A DNA stretch of 64,000 nucleotides from Topomyia yanbarensis (Eukaryota > Arthropoda > Insecta > Diptera > Culicidae): NCBI RefSeq assembly GCF_030247195.1, contig NC_080671.1, positions 429,846,539-429,910,538 of the forward strand. Reading direction: 5' to 3'. Under the pieces are notes generated by a model. It saw nothing but the letters and a program-made list of their open reading frames with translations, was not told the DNA's origin and searched no databases. Of this stretch, positions 49,501 through 55,500 are shown in pieces (the stretch's first letter is position 1; every line of letters starts with the position of its first letter). The position numbers were made by a program, and so were the translations under genes.

Positions 49501-52500
49501 GAATTGTGCCCAATTTGAATTTCTCTATTAGGTCTGTGCACTCTGTGGTCGTAGTATAAATACTAGGCATCACATTCAAGCGTACTAGGCAATCAAATAT
49601 TTCATTTTACTGAGAACGATATAACCGAGACGCGAGTTTTTGTTTTCGCGTCATTTTAACGCAATATCTTTTTCATTGGAACTTGATTTCTATTCCAGGC
49701 GAGGAATTCGTTCCGTATTAAAACACTGTTGCGACTAAAATGTTGTGACTGGTTGAAACTATAAGTCCAATAATTTCGATTTCATGTCTTCAGTATTCTT
49801 TTGTTTTTGTTCTTTTTGGAACAAAATGAGAGAGATGATCAAAAATCACGGAGGAGGAAAAAAGAATCAGCTAATCTAAATCGTCTCAAGAGCATCTCTT
49901 CGATATTTTCTATCCATTTGAATAAAACGGCATTGTAGAAAGCATCTTACGGCTTCATTACCCGCACAATGTTCAACTTTAATTGAAATTGTTTTCCAAC
50001 TTTTTGTAAAACAAATTTATAATCAAAACCCATTACAGCTTTCTTCAAAAAGCATTACAGCAATTCCAACTATCAGAAGGAACTGTCGCTGACAAAAAAT
50101 TTGCAAAATATTCACAGGAATCGAATAAATTGCAGTAATTTAAAAACAGCGAAATCTAAAAGAAAGTTTCTTTGGCACAGGAGAAGCAAGTGCGTTTGTT
50201 GATTTGTCGGAAGCAAGTGTGATGCTACAATTAATGAGCTCACCCATTTTTATAGGTTTCTAATTATTTTATTGGTGTCATCAATATTAGATTTAAAAAC
50301 ATTTACGTAACTTATAAGATAACAGTAATTCGTACTAAGAAATTTCCTTCCAATTAGTGAACAGTCCCTTAGTAAACAGTAAAATTCCGATTAGTTCAGT
50401 AGATTAATTCATTGAAGCATCATCTTTTGAATTGTCCAAAAATCCATAAATTCCGAAATAAATCCTATAAGCTTCGTGTGCTCAAATATAATATTTGCTT
50501 AATCTAGGTAATCTTATCGAGTCCCAACGGTTTTACAAGATTGTAAGTCAATAGAGCTCAAGTTCTTATTTATACTTTGTAGAGAAATCGGTAAATTTTT
50601 TTGCACACACTTGAGCAAAATTACTGGTCCGCCCTTTGCCATAGTTTCAAAAACCTAGTAGAAGAATTGCCTAGAAAAACCAGCCTGTCCAATGATATAA
50701 AAAGTATTAATTTTATAAAAAATAGGATCTATGAAAAAATCTGAATACTTAAATAAATAAATAATTAGTTGTTCTCACTGGTCTGATAATATTGCCGAAA
50801 ATAGTCTTAAATGAATTATCATTTAAATTGAAAATATTATAAATTTGAGATAAATAAGAGTTAAACCGTTTCTCCGCTTCTACAAATCACCTGCCTGATC
50901 GAAAGATTTGTAGCGAATTTCGGCATTTGTATTTAAATATTAAGTATTAAATAACCACCAGGCAACGTTTGCGAATTCCAACAGTGAAAATTGCAACTTA
51001 TAAATAACAATGAAAATCAAATTCAAAAGCAATAATTCGTCGATGTACTACAGCCTTACTTGTATCAGATAACACATTGTCTATTGCCTTATTTTTGGAA
51101 TGTTTTTACTAAGAACTTTCTAAAATAACATTTAGTTCCCAGTATCTATCTCAAGTCACCAGAATTAACACATTGATGCAACAAGTTTAAGCCCCTCCCG
51201 AAACAAAATCCTGGCAACGGGCCTGCCGGCACTAGATTGTGTAGATGTATTTCTTCGTCGATATATATGGGATCTTGGATCTTATGTTGTTGTATGGCGT
51301 GTTGTTCTTCGCCTCAACTAAAGCTTCTGGTCTTAACGAGAGGAGGTAGACAGAATTTCAAGCCACTGGTCTAACTATTTTTCCGCTTCTTATTTAATTG
51401 CAAATAAATAGCAGTTCTCATCTAAATAAGTTTAAAATTGCACATATTTTGTCGTATGTAATTTTAAATGTTTGTGGATTTGATGGAATTGAAAGATGTT
51501 CCGCCGGACAATGCCAATCAAGTCGACATTTCATTGACTTTAGACTAAGCAAACAATTTTCTATGTTTGTTTAGTGGTTATTTGACCAACTACGGAACTA
51601 GTCCACAGGGTATTGAATGTGCATGGGGAAAACGCATGATCTTGTCTGAGCGGAATGATCACTTAAATCATGTTTGAGGGTTGAGAATTGGTAATTCGCG
51701 AGAAGGATCGAAAACCATCCCGGCCATATTTTTGTTTTTAGTAACATCTTTTGGCTTGCTAGCAACTAAGACGTATTGGCTTGCGGTAACTTGCAAATTT
51801 TACAGCAGGTAAATGTGTGCTGAAACGAAAGAAAGGCAAACAGTGCGCGTGATTCTGAAAGGATTTTTATGTGTTCTTTAGTTTTTTCGGTGAGGAGCAT
51901 TTTTTCATAACAAATTTAAGATAAAACTTAATTGTAATCGCTTGAGGATAGTTATGTATGAAAGCCAATATGTCTTACTTAGTTGCTAGCGAGCTCAAAG
52001 ATGTTGCTCCAAACAAAAATTGGGCAAAATGAAGCTGGAGTAAAAAATCCGATTTTTTCTTCTTTCTTATAGTTTTTTTTTAGAAAATAGGTTTTTTCAA
52101 CTTGCTTCGGGTTTAAAGAGGTATAAATGGCACAGTAAATTATTCGCCAGGATATGCGAAGAAAAAATATAGAATACAGATATATTATTGGAATGCAGCG
52201 AAGTGAGTTATGGATAAAAATCAACTATTGAACTTTTTTTCAAAAATGGCGCCATATCTCAAAATCTTTAGAATCTGTATTGTTAGTATCTTTAGAAGAG
52301 TTGCTCAGAATAGCATTGCCTCAAACTTCTTCGAAGACACCATCCTTTTATCATGCTTCTTTCAATAGTTAGATGAAGCGCCGCTCTAGCAGCCGAGTTT
52401 CGAACTACTTTGCTTCAATCACATGATGGCCTAGATGCCAAGCATCAACTTTTGCTGAAGGCACCATACTTCTAAAACGTAACCACGATGAGTTATTAAT

Positions 52501-55500
52501 TTATTCCACGTTTTCCAATTTCCGACCACTGTGGGACGCCCAGAGGCTCCAAAAATTTCAAAACGAACGCAAACTTCAGCACAATTTCAAATTCCTATCT
52601 TTACTAACAATTTCCCTCCCGCCGTGACACTTGTGGAGTGCGCAGTAGTAGCCTCTAGCAAAAGCAAGTGTCGGACTAACATTCCTTTCCTTTCCTGCTG
52701 TGATCTATGTTTCGGCCTGTCCGGCGCTGGAATCATTAGGTTACCTTTAAACGCGTTTTTCTCGAAATGACATTTTTCAATTCAAGAGCATTTATTATAT
52801 ACTCCAAATTTGAACCGAGTACTCTTGAATTTATTTACTATAACACTCTTACTTACTCAGGATTTTTTTTTTATAAGATGAAAACAGACGATTTAACTGG
52901 CATTTAAAAACGATCATATTTTTAATAAAAAAATGCTTTCTATTGATTGATGCGCCATTTTGTTAAATTCTGAATTTTTTTGAAAATTTTACGTCATTGC
53001 TTAAGAAATATGCACAGCCCTTTGGGGCAATAGACGGAACTCAAAAATTGATGTCATGGAAAATAGCACATTACGAACCGCTCTAAAGTTCACTTGGGCT
53101 AGTGGCCGTCGATAATCATTCCAGTGACGTATTCAGGGCGATAATCGACCCTACTAGGTGCTGCGAAAAACTTTCCGGTCGAACAAAGTATGCTACCGCA
53201 CCCTACCCAATAATCTCTAGCTAATTGAATGTCGTTAAAACGTAAAAAAGCACGAAATTAACAATCTATGAAACCCTCATTAGAGCAAATTTCCTGCAGC
53301 TTCCTTGGGTCCTTTTTTTCCCTGCCCATTACCAATTCGACGTCCATGAGGAAGTTATAAAATAGAAGTCTAAGTTTGTTAAAAAAATATGATTTGGCAG
53401 ACAATTCGCTCGTGTGGACATTCACCGGAACGGTCAATGGACAGCTGTACTTGAAAGAATGCCTCCAAAAGTGTCTCTTCCATTTCTCACGATGAACCTA
53501 CGCTTTTCTGGATTTAGCCTCGTGCCATTACTTGTAAGATGATATGAAGTGGTACAAGGCTAAGGAGGTCCACTTTGTGAAATCGGATGCAGAAATGAGG
53601 AATAAAATGGATTTCCACCCAAAAACAAGTTGGCTCGAACGTTGGTTTATTTTATTCCCTGAAAATGATTGGCTGCCGAAAATTGTTTGTTCACAATCAT
53701 CGGAAATATGCCTCAAAACGCGGGATTTTTCATCGCTTGTGGTGAACATAATATCTCGCGAATCGCTTAACAGAAAGCAATGGGGCTAGAAAAATCATTC
53801 GTTTATAGCAGCGGTTCTCAACCTTGTTTGCTCTGCGGACCCCTTCGAAATCGTCTTGGGTCATCGCGAAATGATCCTGGGCGATCGCGGACCCCTTCCA
53901 AATTATCCCTGGGCGGTTGCGGACCCCCACGACTTAAAATCGATTTATATACTGTCAATACATTATTTTCAGTCTGATACGATAAAAAACTTGAAGTTTC
54001 AATATCCGTCCGGAAAAGATTTTCCTCTTCGCGAACCCCTAGCAACGACTTCACGGCCCCCTAGGGGTCAAATCATATTTATTATATTATATTTGTATTT
54101 GATTGAACAAATGTAAATTTAATTTCCGAAAATGGTGACACACGGTGTGTTTGCTTCGTGGTTTTTTTTTGCCAAAATCGTGCGATCTATTAACTACTCC
54201 TAAATCATTTAATTAGGGACAATAACCGTCTTCGGAGGAATTTATGGACATTACAAGCCCTTTCGTATGGTTTTGTGAGTTTAAGGATTAATCTCCCTAA
54301 AAATGAGATATATTTATCAACTTTCTTTTACGTCCGTTTATTAAAATTCTGTCTTCGGCAAAGTTGTAGAGCAAGAACTTTGCTGAAGGTACACAGTTAA
54401 TATCTTCAACATTATTGCTTGTTGTTTATGGTGATCCTCAAAGCCAATTAAAAAGCCAACTCATTATTATAATCTATTCAATATCATCCTGACAAACTGG
54501 GCATGTTCCGTAAAAGGTTTGAATTATCGTAATGGACAACTTTCTTTATTACAACATTGGATAATCTTGTGTATTTTCGAATCAATTCGGTATTTTTTGA
54601 AAAATGTTTTGTTTCAAATAGTATTTAGTTGTTTACGTCGAAATGACTGTGTTTACGTCAATAGTGTTTTGAGGATAAATCGCAAGGTCTGTAATTTGCA
54701 GATATGATTTCCTAAAAGTGAGATTTTTCAACCATTTTTTTTTTGTTTGAAGATATCATCTGATGTCTTTTTTGTAGATTAATGCCCCAACAGGATTTTT
54801 TTCGAGAGTTTTCCTACTGGAACTGTAGAGTTAGGGTCTCGGAAGAGACCCCCGTCTGAATCAATCACTACAATAGCAGACGAGACGGCAAATGTCACCC
54901 ACTAAAACACTGAATATCACATTCAGAATCGCAGTCCGCTGCAATTGGCCCTAAGCCAATTGCAGCGGACTGCGATTCTGAATGTGATATTCATAGCACG
55001 GTTCAGATATGTGCGGGCGTAGGGCACGATCACGTGTATCATCGGTAAAGACTCGAGCGTTTGTACGTTAACGTGTTGGATCGCGTGGGCGTTTGTATAT
55101 CGCGTGAACGTAACATCGCGTGTACGAAATTATGTTAAAAACCTCCATAATAACTTTTGTAGTTGATTACATTTTTTGTTTCGATTTGTAGAGGTTATAA
55201 ACTTATGGTCACCCTAGGTTGAGTATTCAATAAACTGCCCATAAACGCATAAGAGTCCCATGTGGATTTTTGTCGAAAATGAGTTATCCGTTGGATTGTA
55301 TTCGGTATCACCATTGAATCACACTGCACAAATAAGATTACCGGGTTTGTTCAGAAAATATAAAAAAATACCAAAACATTGTTGTCCCACCCATTTGGCT
55401 CAATGGATGGGACAATCTTGAACAGCGTTTTTCTCGGCTTGCTGTTTTTCAACATGGGACTTATATGCTGTTATGGGCAGTAAAGGTGATCGTCAAGGCA

